From Streptomyces sp. NBC_00464 (GTDB taxonomy: Bacteria; Actinomycetota; Actinomycetes; Streptomycetales; Streptomycetaceae), in assembly GCF_036013915.1 (NCBI RefSeq), contig NZ_CP107899.1, forward strand, positions 1,736,001 through 1,800,000: 64,000 bases of DNA. The letters are read 5' to 3'. Within the stretch, counting starts at the first letter, position 1, and each line of letters starts with the position of its first letter. This document shows, in pieces, positions 29,449 through 38,078 of the stretch. Below the pieces are notes generated by a model, which was given only the letters and a program-made list of their open reading frames with translations, made no database searches and was not told where the DNA came from. The position numbers and the translations under genes are program-made.

Positions 29449-29640
29449 GAGTACGTGTCCTTCACCGGTTTTGTGTGTGTAGGACCACGCCCACGCCAGC
29501 TCCTGTCGGACAGGTCCTAGGACGTCCGAGCTTCGCGGCAAGCCACGGTCCCGTTCGATTATCTCTCGTGGGTGGCCGTGCACGAAATGGCGTGAATGCG
29601 ATCCAGGATTCGATGGTGACACCCGGGGCCGCACAGGAGA

Positions 29641-29671
29641 AGCCGCCGGGTGCGTGTGCGACCCGGCGGCT
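29641..29671 (-). terminator. leuB terminator
   Basis: A perfect 11-bp stem (29641-29651 with 29661-29671) with a nine-base loop lies 20 bases after the leuB stop. Confidence 0.8.
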
Positions 29672-29690
29672 TCCTGAGAGAGTCGTCGGA

Positions 29691-30731
29691 TCAGCCCGCT
29701 ACGCGTACCGCGAGCGCGTCGCCGATCTCGTCGGTGGTGCGAGCCGTTCCGTCGCGCTCCGCGAGGTCGGCGGAGACGGCGTCCTCGATGCGCACGGCCT
29801 GGGCCTCGTAGCCGAGGTGGCGCAGCAGGAGGGCGACGGACAGGATCGTGGCGGTCGGGTCGGCCTTGCCCTGGCCCGCGATGTCGGGGGCAGAGCCGTG
29901 GACCGGCTCGAACATCGACGGGAAGGCACCCGTCGGGTTGATGTTGCCGGACGCGGCCAGGCCGATGCCGCCGGAGACGGCCGCGGCGAGGTCGGTGAGG
30001 ATGTCACCGAAGAGGTTGTCGGTGACGATGACGTCGAAGCGCTCCGGCTGGGTGACGAAGAAGATCGTCGCGGCGTCGACGTGCAGGTAGTCGGTGGTGA
30101 CCTGGGGGTACTCGGCCGCGACCTTGTCGAAGGTGTTCTTCCACAGGTGGCCGGCGTAGACGAGGACGTTGTTCTTGTGGACCAGCGTCAGCTTCTTGCG
30201 GGGCCGGGCGGCGGCGCGCTCGAAGGCGTCGCGGACGACGCGCTCGACGCCGAAGGCCGTGTTGAGGCTGACCTCGGTGGCGACCTCGTGCTCCGTGCCG
30301 GTGCGCAGCGAACCGCCGTTGCCGGTGTACGGGCCCTCGGTGCCCTCGCGGACGACGACGAAGTCGATGTCCGGACGGCCGGCCAGCGGGGTCGCCGTGT
30401 TCGGGAACAGCTTCGACGGCCGCAGGTTGATGAAGTGGTCGAAGGCGAATCGCAGCTTCAGCAGCAGCCCGCGCTCCAGCACGCCGGAGGGCACGGACGG
30501 GTCACCGATCGCACCGAGCAGAATGGCGTCGTGACCCTTGAGGGCCTCCAGCTCCGCGTCCGGGAGGGTTTCACCGGTGCGGTGCCAGCGCTGGGCGCCG
30601 AGGTCGTACTCCTTGGTCTCCAGCTTCACATCCTGCGGGAGAACAGCGTTGAGGACCTTGAGCCCCTGGGCCACGACCTCCTGGCCGATACCGTCACCGG
30701 GGATCACTGCGAGATTGATGCTGGAAGCCAT
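29691..30731 (-). CDS. leuB: 3-Isopropylmalate dehydrogenase
   Basis: A 346-residue NAD-dependent decarboxylating dehydrogenase for leucine synthesis. It begins [19 protein letters not shown] and has [13 protein letters not shown], the catalytic KNNVLVYAG lysine (about 184), and the signature [29 protein letters not shown] (about 237-265) with metal-binding aspartates. [16 protein letters not shown] marks the short actinobacterial type. The frame extends upstream but the ATG at 30731 matches family N-termini; there is no clear ribosome site. Confidence 0.95.
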   Translation of the reverse strand: MASSINLAVIPGDGIGQEVVAQGLKVLNAVLPQDVKLETKEYDLGAQRWHRTGETLPDAELEALKGHDAILLGAIGDPSVPSGVLERGLLLKLRFAFDHFINLRPSKLFPNTATPLAGRPDIDFVVVREGTEGPYTGNGGSLRTGTEHEVATEVSLNTAFGVERVVRDAFERAAARPRKKLTLVHKNNVLVYAGHLWKNTFDKVAAEYPQVTTDYLHVDAATIFFVTQPERFDVIVTDNLFGDILTDLAAAVSGGIGLAASGNINPTGAFPSMFEPVHGSAPDIAGQGKADPTATILSVALLLRHLGYEAQAVRIEDAVSADLAERDGTARTTDEIGDALAVRVAG

Positions 30732-30776
30732 GTCCGGCACGATACTGCGCGTCCCACCCCATGACACGTCACGTCC

Positions 30777-30782
30777 ATTATA
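30777..30782 (-). promoter_or_regulatory. Candidate -10 box for leuB
   Basis: The minus strand reads TATAAT about 46 bases before the leuB ATG. No good -35 hexamer is visible at 17-18 bp. Confidence 0.4.
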
Positions 30783-30861
30783 CGGACACATGGGCAGCTG
30801 TACGTGTACCGTTCACCTACCCGACGGAGTGCCGTCAGGAAGCGGGTGGAGGTTGTCGCCC

Positions 30862-32427
30862 ATGGACATCCCCCGTTTCGGCATCCCCGAGAAGCTCGCC
30901 GACCGCATGAGCATGGCCGAGCAGCACGACTACCTGCGGACCCGGCTGACCCGACGCGGTGTGCTGCGTACGAGCGTGGCGACCGCCGCCGTCGCCGGGC
31001 TCGGCGCCTCACTGGCCGCCTCGCCCGCCTACGCCGCCCCGTCGGTCCTCACCTCGCACAGCACCACCCGGGTGGACGGTTCGCTGGTCGCCCCGTTCGG
31101 CCGGCACCTGGCGTACGGCGCCGACCCGAAGACGCAGATGACGGTCTCCTGGCAGGTCCCGTTCGCGGTGCGCCGCCCGTACATCCGCATCGGCCTCAAG
31201 CCGTGGGCGCTGAGCCGGAGGATCGACGCCGAGGTGCGCCACCTGACGACGCCGCTGCTGAACGACGGCAAGATCGCGGCCGCCGAGCAGTACTACGTGC
31301 ACGCGGCCCTGGAGCGCCTCAAGCCCGGCACGACGTACTACTACGGCGTCGGCCACGACGGCTTCGACCCGGCCGACACCCGCAACCTGGGCACGCTCGG
31401 CACCTTCACCACGGCGCCCTCGCGCGCGGAGAAGTTCACCTTCACGGCCTTCGGCGACCAGGGCGTCAGCTACCACGCGCTCGGCAACGACCAGCTGATC
31501 CTGGGCCAGAACCCCGCCTTCCACCTGCACGCGGGTGACATCTGCTACGCCGACCCGTCGGGCTCCGGCCAGAGCAGCGACACCTATGACGCGCGCACCT
31601 GGGACCAGTTCCTGGCGCAGACCGAGACGGTGTCCAAGACCGTGCCGTGGATGGTGACGACCGGCAACCACGACATGGAGGCCTGGTACTCGCCCGACGG
31701 CTACGGCGGCCAGAACGCCCGCTGGACCCTGCCGGACAACGGCCCGGACCCGGTGAACCAGCCCGGGGCGTACTCCTTCGTGCACGGCAACGTCGGCGTG
31801 ATCGCGCTCGACGCCAATGACGTGTCGTACGAGATCCCCGCCAACTTCGGCATCAGCGGCGGCAAGCAGACACGCTGGCTGGACCGGCGCCTGGGCGAGC
31901 TGCGGGCCCGTCACGACATCGACTTCCTGGTGGTCTTCTTCCACCACTGCGCCTTCTCCACGACGAATGCACACGCCTCGGACGGCGGGGTACGGGACGC
32001 CTGGGTGCCGCTCTTCGAGAAGCACCAGGTGGACCTGGTCATCAACGGGCACAACCACGTCTACGAGCGCACCGACGCGATCCTGAAGAACGCGGTGCAG
32101 CGCAAGGTGCCGATCGGCGAGCGCACCGACCCGACCCGGGACGGCATCGTGTACGTCACGGCGGGCGGCGCGGGCAAGGCGCTGTACAACTTCCCGGCAC
32201 CGGACAGTTACGAGGGGCATGTCACGGACCTGGAGAGCGTGGACACCTACCACGTGGCCAAGGGCGGCACCAGGGCCACCGAGACCGTGGAGTGGTCGCG
32301 GGTGCGCTACACCGGATTCTCGTTCCTCGCGGTGGAGGTGGAGCCCGGACGCGACGCACGGATGAAGGTCACCGCGCTCGCCGAGTCCGGCGAGCGCATC
32401 GACCACTTCGAGATCAGCCGGGGCTGA
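30862..32427 (+). CDS. Tat-exported metallophosphoesterase (purple acid phosphatase family)
   Basis: A 521-residue protein from ATG 30862 (GGAGG ten bases upstream). The twin-arginine signal RLTRRGVLRTS precedes a hydrophobic stretch ending near AYAAPS (about 57). A fibronectin-like N-domain (about 75-190) is followed by the calcineurin-like catalytic domain with GDQG, HAGDICYAD, TGNHDMEAW, FFHHCAF and NGHNHVYERT. These are the five metal-binding blocks of purple acid phosphatases. It is likely an extracytoplasmic phosphomonoesterase or phosphodiesterase. It diverges from leuB; about 33 residues upstream of the Tat motif form a longer n-region than usual. Confidence 0.9.
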   Translation: MDIPRFGIPEKLADRMSMAEQHDYLRTRLTRRGVLRTSVATAAVAGLGASLAASPAYAAPSVLTSHSTTRVDGSLVAPFGRHLAYGADPKTQMTVSWQVPFAVRRPYIRIGLKPWALSRRIDAEVRHLTTPLLNDGKIAAAEQYYVHAALERLKPGTTYYYGVGHDGFDPADTRNLGTLGTFTTAPSRAEKFTFTAFGDQGVSYHALGNDQLILGQNPAFHLHAGDICYADPSGSGQSSDTYDARTWDQFLAQTETVSKTVPWMVTTGNHDMEAWYSPDGYGGQNARWTLPDNGPDPVNQPGAYSFVHGNVGVIALDANDVSYEIPANFGISGGKQTRWLDRRLGELRARHDIDFLVVFFHHCAFSTTNAHASDGGVRDAWVPLFEKHQVDLVINGHNHVYERTDAILKNAVQRKVPIGERTDPTRDGIVYVTAGGAGKALYNFPAPDSYEGHVTDLESVDTYHVAKGGTRATETVEWSRVRYTGFSFLAVEVEPGRDARMKVTALAESGERIDHFEISRG

Positions 32428-32446
32428 TCCCGGTCGCGGCTCGCGG

Positions 32447-32578
32447 TCAGTGACCGGTGGAGCCGCCGTTGTCCCTGCGGTCCAGCGCGCGCTGCAGGGC
32501 GGCGGCGGCATTCTGCCGCTCCGACTCGGTCGGACGGTGGGCGTGACGGACGCGGCGGCGGACAGTGGTCTCGGCCAT
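32447..32578 (-). CDS. Conserved-looking 43-residue basic protein
   Basis: The frame MAETTVRRRVRHAHRPTESE... ends in DRRDNGGSTGH. It starts at ATG 32578 with AAGGAG nine bases upstream, and 17 of 43 residues are charged or His. It lies 19 bases from the stop of the convergent phosphoesterase. The N-terminus is arginine-rich; the middle can form an amphipathic helix (ERQNAAAALQRALDRRD). I do not recognise a family; a small cytoplasmic binding protein or peptide is possible. The good ribosome site and Streptomyces codon usage support translation. Confidence 0.6.
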   Translation of the reverse strand: MAETTVRRRVRHAHRPTESERQNAAAALQRALDRRDNGGSTGH

Positions 32579-32727
32579 GGTGGATCGACTCCTTGAGATC
32601 GCGAGGATTTCGAGATCGAAAAATCGTGAACGTGATGTCGAGATCAGGGATTTCGAGGCGCCGGAAGGGGCGGGGAGCAGGCGCCGCAGGGATTGCCTGC
32701 TTCGGGGCGCGCGCTCACGACCGCCAG

Positions 32728-32743
32728 TCGCTTGATCAAGCGA
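32728..32743. promoter_or_regulatory. 16-bp perfect palindrome
   Basis: TCGCTTGATCAAGCGA is fully self-complementary without a spacer and lies in a gene-free stretch, a pattern typical of a dimeric regulator site. Confidence 0.5.
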
Positions 32744-32977
32744 GACGTTCGGCTTCTACAAAGCTAAGGCAGCTACGCCGGTCTGTCTCCACAATTACTC
32801 GGACTTCCTACTATCTGAGACGGAGGTTTACGCCTCCGTACCGGCCGCTCACTCCCAGCTGCCCGAAGAGCGCCCGTACGGCGAGTGATCGTGCCTGCTC
32901 AGCGGTGGTGGAGCGGCCCGCCGCCCGCGGGGTCCGGGTCGTCGTCGATGAACGCACCCACCCAGGTACCGCACCCC

Positions 32978-33002
32978 GGTACTCAGCCGCCGGTTGAGTA
33001 CC
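32978..33002. promoter_or_regulatory. Inverted repeat GGTACTCA-N9-TGAGTACC
   Basis: The repeat ends 43 bases before the phosphatidyltransferase start. TTGAGT (32994-32999) inside it could be a -35 element with GAATTG 17 bp downstream. Confidence 0.45.
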
Positions 33003-33045
33003 CGGCCCGTGTCGAAGAATTGTGCGACGCACGACAGTTGCACCC

Positions 33046-33618
33046 ATGAACGGCCTCTACGCTCTCAAGCCCTGGTACGCGAACCGGCTCTCCGGTGTCC
33101 GCGCCTCGCTGGTCCGCCGTGAGGTGTCACCCGACACCCTCACCGCCGCCGGCGTCGTCGCCGCCGCCGGTGCCGCCGCCGCACTGGCCTGGCTGCCCGC
33201 CGGCCCCGCCGCACTGCCCGTCGCCGCGCTGCTCGCGGCCCGGCTCGCCTTCGCCAACCTGGACGGGGCGCTGGCCCGCGACACGGGGCGGACCACCCGG
33301 CGCGGAGCGGTACTGAACGAGCTCGGTGACCGGGTCGCGGACCTGGTCGTCCTGGCCGGGTTCCTGGCCCTCGCCCCGCTGTGGCTGGTGGCGGTCGCCG
33401 CGCTCGCGGCGACGCTGCCGTCCTGGGTGTCGCTGGCCGGCGCCGCGGCCGGGGCACCCCGGCGCAACGGCGGGCCGGTCGGCAAGACCGAGCGCTGCCT
33501 GCTGGTCGTGGTCGCCGCGGCGAGCGGCTGGGCCGTACCGGTGCTGATCGTGATCGCCGCCGGTGCGCTGCTCACGGCGGTGCTCCGGCTGGCCGGACTG
33601 TGGAGGGAGCTGGCATGA
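33046..33618 (+). CDS. CDP-alcohol phosphatidyltransferase-like membrane protein
   Basis: A 190-residue protein with about five to six membrane helices. The family signature D-x2-D-G-x2-A-R-x8-G-x3-D-x3-D is recognisable but altered: D73-G74-x2-A77-R78 and G87, D95 are present, the first Asp is Ala70 and the third is Asn91; D99 is a further nearby Asp. Normally all four aspartates bind the metal and CDP-alcohol. The enzyme would transfer a phosphatidyl group to an alcohol such as glycerol phosphate or inositol phosphate; with these changes activity or substrate may differ. It overlaps the next gene (ATGA) in a three-gene lipid cassette. Confidence 0.75.
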   Translation: MNGLYALKPWYANRLSGVRASLVRREVSPDTLTAAGVVAAAGAAAALAWLPAGPAALPVAALLAARLAFANLDGALARDTGRTTRRGAVLNELGDRVADLVVLAGFLALAPLWLVAVAALAATLPSWVSLAGAAAGAPRRNGGPVGKTERCLLVVVAAASGWAVPVLIVIAAGALLTAVLRLAGLWRELA

Positions 33619-34475
33619 GCGCCGTACTGATCGCCGAGGAGGCGGCCGCGCGGGCGGTGCCGCTGGTCGCGGGTGTGCTGGGGGCGGGCGGGGTCGCGGT
33701 CGCGGTCCTCCCCTCGAAGGTGCGGATGCGGGCCGAACTGCGCAGGCGGTGGCGGACCTGGGCGCTGGTCGCACCGGTCTTCCTGGGGGCGTACTTCCTG
33801 GGCGGCGGTGGTACGTACGCACTGGCCGCGGGGCTCGGGGTGATCGCGGCGAGCGAGTTCGTCCGGATGGCGGGGCTGCGGCGCGGCGACCATGTGGTGC
33901 TGGCGGGGGCGGCCCTCGTCCTCCCCGCGCTGGCCTGGCTGGCGCCGCACCTCCTGGACGTGCGGGCTGCGGCGCTGCTGCTGGTCGCGGCCGCACTGCC
34001 GTCCGTGCTGTCCGGGGACGACCGGACGGGCTTCACCCGGAGCGCCCGCACCGCCTTCGGGCTGCTGTGGATCCCCGTCGCGCTGACGGGCCTGGTGACG
34101 CTCGGCGAGACGGGTGTCGCGGTGGGCCTTGCGGTGGCGCTCGGCGATGTGGGCGCCTGGTGCGGCGGTACGGCGCTGGGCCGGCGCGGCCCGCTCGCCC
34201 GGCCGCTGTCGCCGCTCTCCCCCAACAAGACCTGGGCGGGCGTGCTGGGCGCGGCCGCCGCGACAGCCGTACTCCTGCTGGTGCTCGGCGAGTTCAGCCT
34301 CCCCCTGTGGGGGGCGGTCATCGGTGGCTGTGTCCTCGGTGACCTGATCGAGTCCATGGTCAAGCGCGAGTCGGGAGTGAAGGACGCGGGCAGCTGGCTC
34401 CCCGGCTTCGGCGGCCTGCTCGACCGGATCGACTCCCTGCTGGTGGCCCTTCTCCTGGCGATGGTGATGACCTGA
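33615..34475 (+). CDS. Phosphatidate cytidylyltransferase (CdsA-type)
   Basis: A 286-residue membrane protein with about seven helices. The C-terminal signature SMVKRESGVKDAGSWLPGFGGLLDRIDS matches the CdsA pattern, except that the usual His before Gly-Gly is Phe; GDVGAWCGGTALGRRGPLARPLSPLSPNKTW is also typical. It makes CDP-diacylglycerol from phosphatidate and CTP. The start overlaps the stop of the phosphatidyltransferase gene as ATGA. It is probably a second copy beside a housekeeping CdsA elsewhere, but that cannot be seen here. Confidence 0.88.
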   Translation: MSAVLIAEEAAARAVPLVAGVLGAGGVAVAVLPSKVRMRAELRRRWRTWALVAPVFLGAYFLGGGGTYALAAGLGVIAASEFVRMAGLRRGDHVVLAGAALVLPALAWLAPHLLDVRAAALLLVAAALPSVLSGDDRTGFTRSARTAFGLLWIPVALTGLVTLGETGVAVGLAVALGDVGAWCGGTALGRRGPLARPLSPLSPNKTWAGVLGAAAATAVLLLVLGEFSLPLWGAVIGGCVLGDLIESMVKRESGVKDAGSWLPGFGGLLDRIDSLLVALLLAMVMT

Positions 34476-35737
34476 TGCGTACGCTCCTGAGCACCCCTGT
34501 CCGAGTCGTCCTCCCGCGCCGCTCCCGGGTCGCCGCGGCCTTCCGGCGCGGCCTGTGGTGGGGCGTGCTCAGCCTCACCGGCGGGGTGGAACGGCGCGGC
34601 CGGCTGCCGCGCGGCGGCTGTGTGGTGGTCGCCAACCACTCCTCGCACGCGGACACCGCGGCGCTCCTCGCGGCGCTCGACGCCCGGCACAGCCCGGCGA
34701 TCGGCGCGGCGGCCGACTACTGGTTCGCCTCCCCGTGGCGGCGGCGGATCTGCCGCAGGCTGGCGGCCGGCTTCCCGGTGCGCAGGGGCGGCGGCGGGAT
34801 GGAGGACCTGCTGACCATGGCCGGTGAACTGCGGGCGGGCCGGGCGGTCGTGCTGTTCCCCGAGGGCACAAGGGGGGGTCTCGCCGGTCACCCCGCGGAC
34901 CCGGCCCTGACCGGCGAGACCCCCCCTGAGGCGAAGGACGGCTCGCTGGGCACCTTCCACCGGGGCGCGCTGGTCCTGGCCGAGGAGGCGGGGGTGCCGG
35001 TGGTGCCGGTGGGGATCGCGGGCACGGACCGGCTGCTGCCGAAGCACGGGCGGCTGCGTTCGTCGCTGGTCCGGGTGACGATCGGTGAGCCGCTGCCGTC
35101 GGCCGTCACCCCGGAGGAGGCGCGCGACGCGGTGGTGGCTCTGCACGCGCGTACGGTCGCCGAGCCGTTGAAGGACTCCGCGACGCGACGGCGGGTGGCG
35201 GCGGTCGTCACCTCGCGCTGGGGTGTGCCGCTGGCGTTCTGCTGGGCGTTCGCGGAGGCGCTGAGCTGGCCGCTGATGCCGGAGCTGCTGCTGGGCGTGG
35301 TGTGCGTTGCGGTGCCGCGCGCGGCCCCCAAGATGTCACTGGGCGCGCTGGCCGGCAGCCTGGCGGGCGGCCTGCTGGCGCTGCAACTGGCTTCGGCGGG
35401 TGTCCACTTGCCGGCACCCCTGACGACGGACCGGATGCGCGCCGAGGTCCGCCACGAGCTGGCCGTCGAGGGCGCGTCCGCGGTGCGCCACCAGCCGTGG
35501 AACGGCATCCCGTTCAAGGTGTACGGCGCCGAGGCGGGCCGCGCCGACGTGCCCGCGCTCGACTGGCTCACCGCGTCGGCGACGGCCCGTGGCTCCCGCA
35601 CCCTGACGGTGGGCCTCGCCTTCGCCGGTTTCGGCCTGCTGCTGCGCCGCCACCGCCGCCAGTACGGCCGCTACCTGGCGCTGCTGGGCGGCGGGTTCGC
35701 GGCGGGGCTGTCGCTGATCGTGCACGGCTGGGGCTGA
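34475..35737 (+). CDS. PlsC-like 1-acylglycerol-3-phosphate acyltransferase with C-terminal membrane domain
   Basis: A 420-residue protein whose start shares one base with the CdsA stop. The N-terminal acyltransferase has NHSSHAD (H-x4-D, about 54-60), FPVRRGGGG and FPEGTRGG (about 128-135). The family is normally about 250 residues; the extra 170 have several membrane segments (LLLGVVCVAVP, LAGGLLALQLA, GLAFAGFGLLL, LLGGGFAAGLSLIVHG). It would make phosphatidate, the substrate of the upstream CdsA, so the cassette could build CDP-diacylglycerol and a phospholipid in three steps. Confidence 0.85.
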   Translation: MRTLLSTPVRVVLPRRSRVAAAFRRGLWWGVLSLTGGVERRGRLPRGGCVVVANHSSHADTAALLAALDARHSPAIGAAADYWFASPWRRRICRRLAAGFPVRRGGGGMEDLLTMAGELRAGRAVVLFPEGTRGGLAGHPADPALTGETPPEAKDGSLGTFHRGALVLAEEAGVPVVPVGIAGTDRLLPKHGRLRSSLVRVTIGEPLPSAVTPEEARDAVVALHARTVAEPLKDSATRRRVAAVVTSRWGVPLAFCWAFAEALSWPLMPELLLGVVCVAVPRAAPKMSLGALAGSLAGGLLALQLASAGVHLPAPLTTDRMRAEVRHELAVEGASAVRHQPWNGIPFKVYGAEAGRADVPALDWLTASATARGSRTLTVGLAFAGFGLLLRRHRRQYGRYLALLGGGFAAGLSLIVHGWG

Positions 35738-35832
35738 ACCGCGGAGCCGGTGCGGGCGGGCCGGTTGTCAGTGGGCGCCCCTACTGTTCGGAAGCAGAGG
35801 CTGGGACGACAGCCCGGCGGGAAAGGACAGCG

Positions 35833-36303
35833 ATGAGTTTCAGCATGCAGGCGCGGGCCGTCCCGGTCCCTGGGCTGCCGCAGGACTTCGCGGGGGTGGC
35901 GGCCGTCTTCGCCGATACGGACGACGAGCTCGACCGCCTCGCGACGGATCTGCACATATCCAAGGACTTCTCCACGGTGCACGAGCTCTGCCTCCTCGCA
36001 CCGCCGGGCCACGGCAGCGGCGAGCTCCCGGTCTTCGGCGGGACCGTTCATGAGGATCCGGCCGGAGTCGAGGCTCCGTCCGTCACGTTGACGGCTGTGC
36101 AGGTACGGGAGGCGGTGGAGTTCCTCCGCGGCCATCCGTTCGACGGGCTGTGGGACGCGGCCGCCGGTGGCTTCACCACGCACTGGGGCATACCGGAAGC
36201 CGAGGTCCGCGCCGTCTTCGCCGCCCACTTCCGGCAGGTGGTGGACTTCTACGAGCGCGCGGCACACACGGGCGACGCGGTGGTCAAGCGGTTCCTGTAC
36301 TGA
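35833..36303 (+). CDS. DUF1877 (YfbM) family protein
   Basis: A 156-residue soluble protein beginning MSFSMQARAVP; GGTVHEDP and LTAVQVREAVEFLRGHPFDGLWDAA... match the YfbM/DUF1877 pattern. The family has no established biochemical role. ATG 35833 is preceded by GGAAAGGA. It stands alone before two convergent terminator hairpins. Confidence 0.75.
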   Translation: MSFSMQARAVPVPGLPQDFAGVAAVFADTDDELDRLATDLHISKDFSTVHELCLLAPPGHGSGELPVFGGTVHEDPAGVEAPSVTLTAVQVREAVEFLRGHPFDGLWDAAAGGFTTHWGIPEAEVRAVFAAHFRQVVDFYERAAHTGDAVVKRFLY

Positions 36304-36327
36304 CCCGCCCCCGCCCGTGAATGGAAA

Positions 36328-36401
36328 CCGCCTCCCGGCCGGCAGGGGAACCGATCGGGAGGCGGAGTTCGTGGCGGGGCGCCGGGAGGGCAGCGCCCCG
36401 C
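36328..36401. terminator. Two terminator hairpins between convergent genes
   Basis: A 10-bp perfect stem (36328-36337 with 36356-36365) and a 9-bp stem (36374-36382 with 36393-36401) lie between DUF1877 and the P5C dehydrogenase gene, one probably serving each direction. Confidence 0.7.
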
Positions 36402-36408
36402 AGGTGTG

Positions 36409-38040
36409 TCAGCCCTGGTGGGGGTAGGTGTAGTCGGTCGGCGGAACCAGCGTCTCCTTGATGGCCCGGGTCAGGGTCCAGCGCTGGAGGTTCTGCGGGG
36501 CGCCCGCCTTGTCGTTCGTACCCGAGGCACGGCCGCCGCCGAAGGGCTGCTGGCCGACGACGGCGCCGGTCGACTTGTCGTTGATGTAGAAGTTGCCCGC
36601 GGCGTACCGCAGCTTCTCCATCGTGTACGCGGCGGCGGCGCGGTCGTTCGCGATGACGGAACCGGTCAGGGCGTAGTCGGAGACCGACTCCATCTGCTCC
36701 AGCATCGCGTCGAAGTTCTCGTCCTCGTAGACGTGGATCGCGAGGATCGGGCCGAAGTACTCGGTCGTGAAGACCTCGTTCTCGGGGTCGCTGCACGCGA
36801 TGACGGTCGGGCGGACGAAGTAGCCCACCGAGTCGTCGTACGTGCCGCCGGCGATGATCGTGCACGCCGGGTCGGCCGCGGCGCGGTCGATGGCGGCCTT
36901 GTTCTTCGCGAAGGCGCGGTCGTCGATGACGGCACCCATGAAGTGCGACAGGTCGGTGACGTCACCCATCGTGATGGAGTCGACCTCGGCCGCGAACTTC
37001 TCCTTGAAGCCGGCGTTCCAGATGGAGGCCGGAACGTAGGCGCGCGAGGACGCCGAGCACTTCTGGCCCTGGAACTCGAAGGAGCCACGGGTCAGCGCGG
37101 TCTTCAGGATCGCGTGGTCGGCCGACGGGTGGGCGACGACGAAGTCCTTGCCACCGGTCTCGCCGACGAGGCGCGGGTAGGTGCGGTACTTCGCGATGTT
37201 GTTGCCGACCGTCTTCCACAGGTGCTGGAAGGTGGGGGTCGAGCCGGTGAAGTGGATACCGGCCAGGTCGCGGTGGTTCAGGGCCACCTCGGAGACGGCG
37301 ATGCCGTCGCCGGTCACCAGGTTGATGACGCCCTTGGGCAGACCGGCCTCCTCCAGGAGCTGCATCAGCAGCACGGCGGCGTGGGTCTGCGTGGGGGACG
37401 GCTTCCAGACCACCACGTTGCCCATGAGGGCGGGTGCGGTGGGCAGGTTGCCCGCGATGGCCGTGAAGTTGAACGGCGTGATCGCGTAGACGAAGCCCTC
37501 CAGCGGGCGGTGGTCCATGCGGTTCCACACGCCCGGGGAGTTGGCCGGGGGCTGCTCGGCAAGGATCTGGCGTGCGTAGTGCACGTTGAAGCGCCAGAAG
37601 TCGACGAGCTCGCAGGGGGTGTCGATCTCGGCCTGCTGGGCGGTCTTGCCCTGGCCGAGCATCGTGGAGGCGGCCAGCGTCTCGCGCCAGGGGCCGGAGA
37701 GCAGCTCGGCGGCGCGCAGGATGATGGCGGCGCGGTCGTCGAAGGCCATCGCGCGCCAGGCCGGGGCGGCGGCGAGGGCGGCGTCGATCGCGTCCTGCGC
37801 GTCCTGCTCGGTGGCGCCGGCGAAGGTGCCGATGACGGCCTTGTGGTTGTGCGGCTGCACGACGTCGAAGCGCTCGCCGCCGCCCATCCGCTTCTCCCCG
37901 CCGATGGTCATCGGCAGGTCGATCGGGTTCTGGCTGAGCTCCTTGAGCTTGGCCTCCAGGCGGGCGCGCTCCGGGGAGCCGGGGGCGTAGGAGTGGACCG
38001 GCTCGTTGACCGGCGCGGGGACCTGGGTTACAGCGTCCAT
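36409..38040 (-). CDS. pruA: L-glutamate gamma-semialdehyde (P5C) dehydrogenase
   Basis: A 543-residue aldehyde dehydrogenase. Catalytic Glu is in LVGETGGKDF (about 291), Cys in FEFQGQKCSASSRAYVP (about 325), and NAD contacts are in ITPFNFTAIAGNLPTAPALMGNVVVWKPSP. These fit the monofunctional group that oxidises glutamate semialdehyde to glutamate. The ATG at 38040 has AAGGAG upstream. It follows the proline dehydrogenase gene by 38 bases on the same strand, so both steps from proline to glutamate are together. Confidence 0.95.
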   Translation of the reverse strand: MDAVTQVPAPVNEPVHSYAPGSPERARLEAKLKELSQNPIDLPMTIGGEKRMGGGERFDVVQPHNHKAVIGTFAGATEQDAQDAIDAALAAAPAWRAMAFDDRAAIILRAAELLSGPWRETLAASTMLGQGKTAQQAEIDTPCELVDFWRFNVHYARQILAEQPPANSPGVWNRMDHRPLEGFVYAITPFNFTAIAGNLPTAPALMGNVVVWKPSPTQTHAAVLLMQLLEEAGLPKGVINLVTGDGIAVSEVALNHRDLAGIHFTGSTPTFQHLWKTVGNNIAKYRTYPRLVGETGGKDFVVAHPSADHAILKTALTRGSFEFQGQKCSASSRAYVPASIWNAGFKEKFAAEVDSITMGDVTDLSHFMGAVIDDRAFAKNKAAIDRAAADPACTIIAGGTYDDSVGYFVRPTVIACSDPENEVFTTEYFGPILAIHVYEDENFDAMLEQMESVSDYALTGSVIANDRAAAAYTMEKLRYAAGNFYINDKSTGAVVGQQPFGGGRASGTNDKAGAPQNLQRWTLTRAIKETLVPPTDYTYPHQG

Positions 38041-38078
38041 GGTGTCCGTAGCTCCTTGAGTAGAGAGGTGGAGGGGGC

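Larger units (their letters stand above)
32579..33045. other. 467-base gene-free region with several palindromes
   Basis: I see no convincing coding frame here. It holds AT-richer DNA with TTTCGA-GA-TCGAAA near 32610, a 16-bp perfect palindrome (32728-32743), a 7-bp hairpin (32820-32839) and an 8-bp inverted repeat (32978-32985 with 32995-33002) just upstream of the phosphatidyltransferase gene. Promoters for both flanking genes must lie here. Confidence 0.6.
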
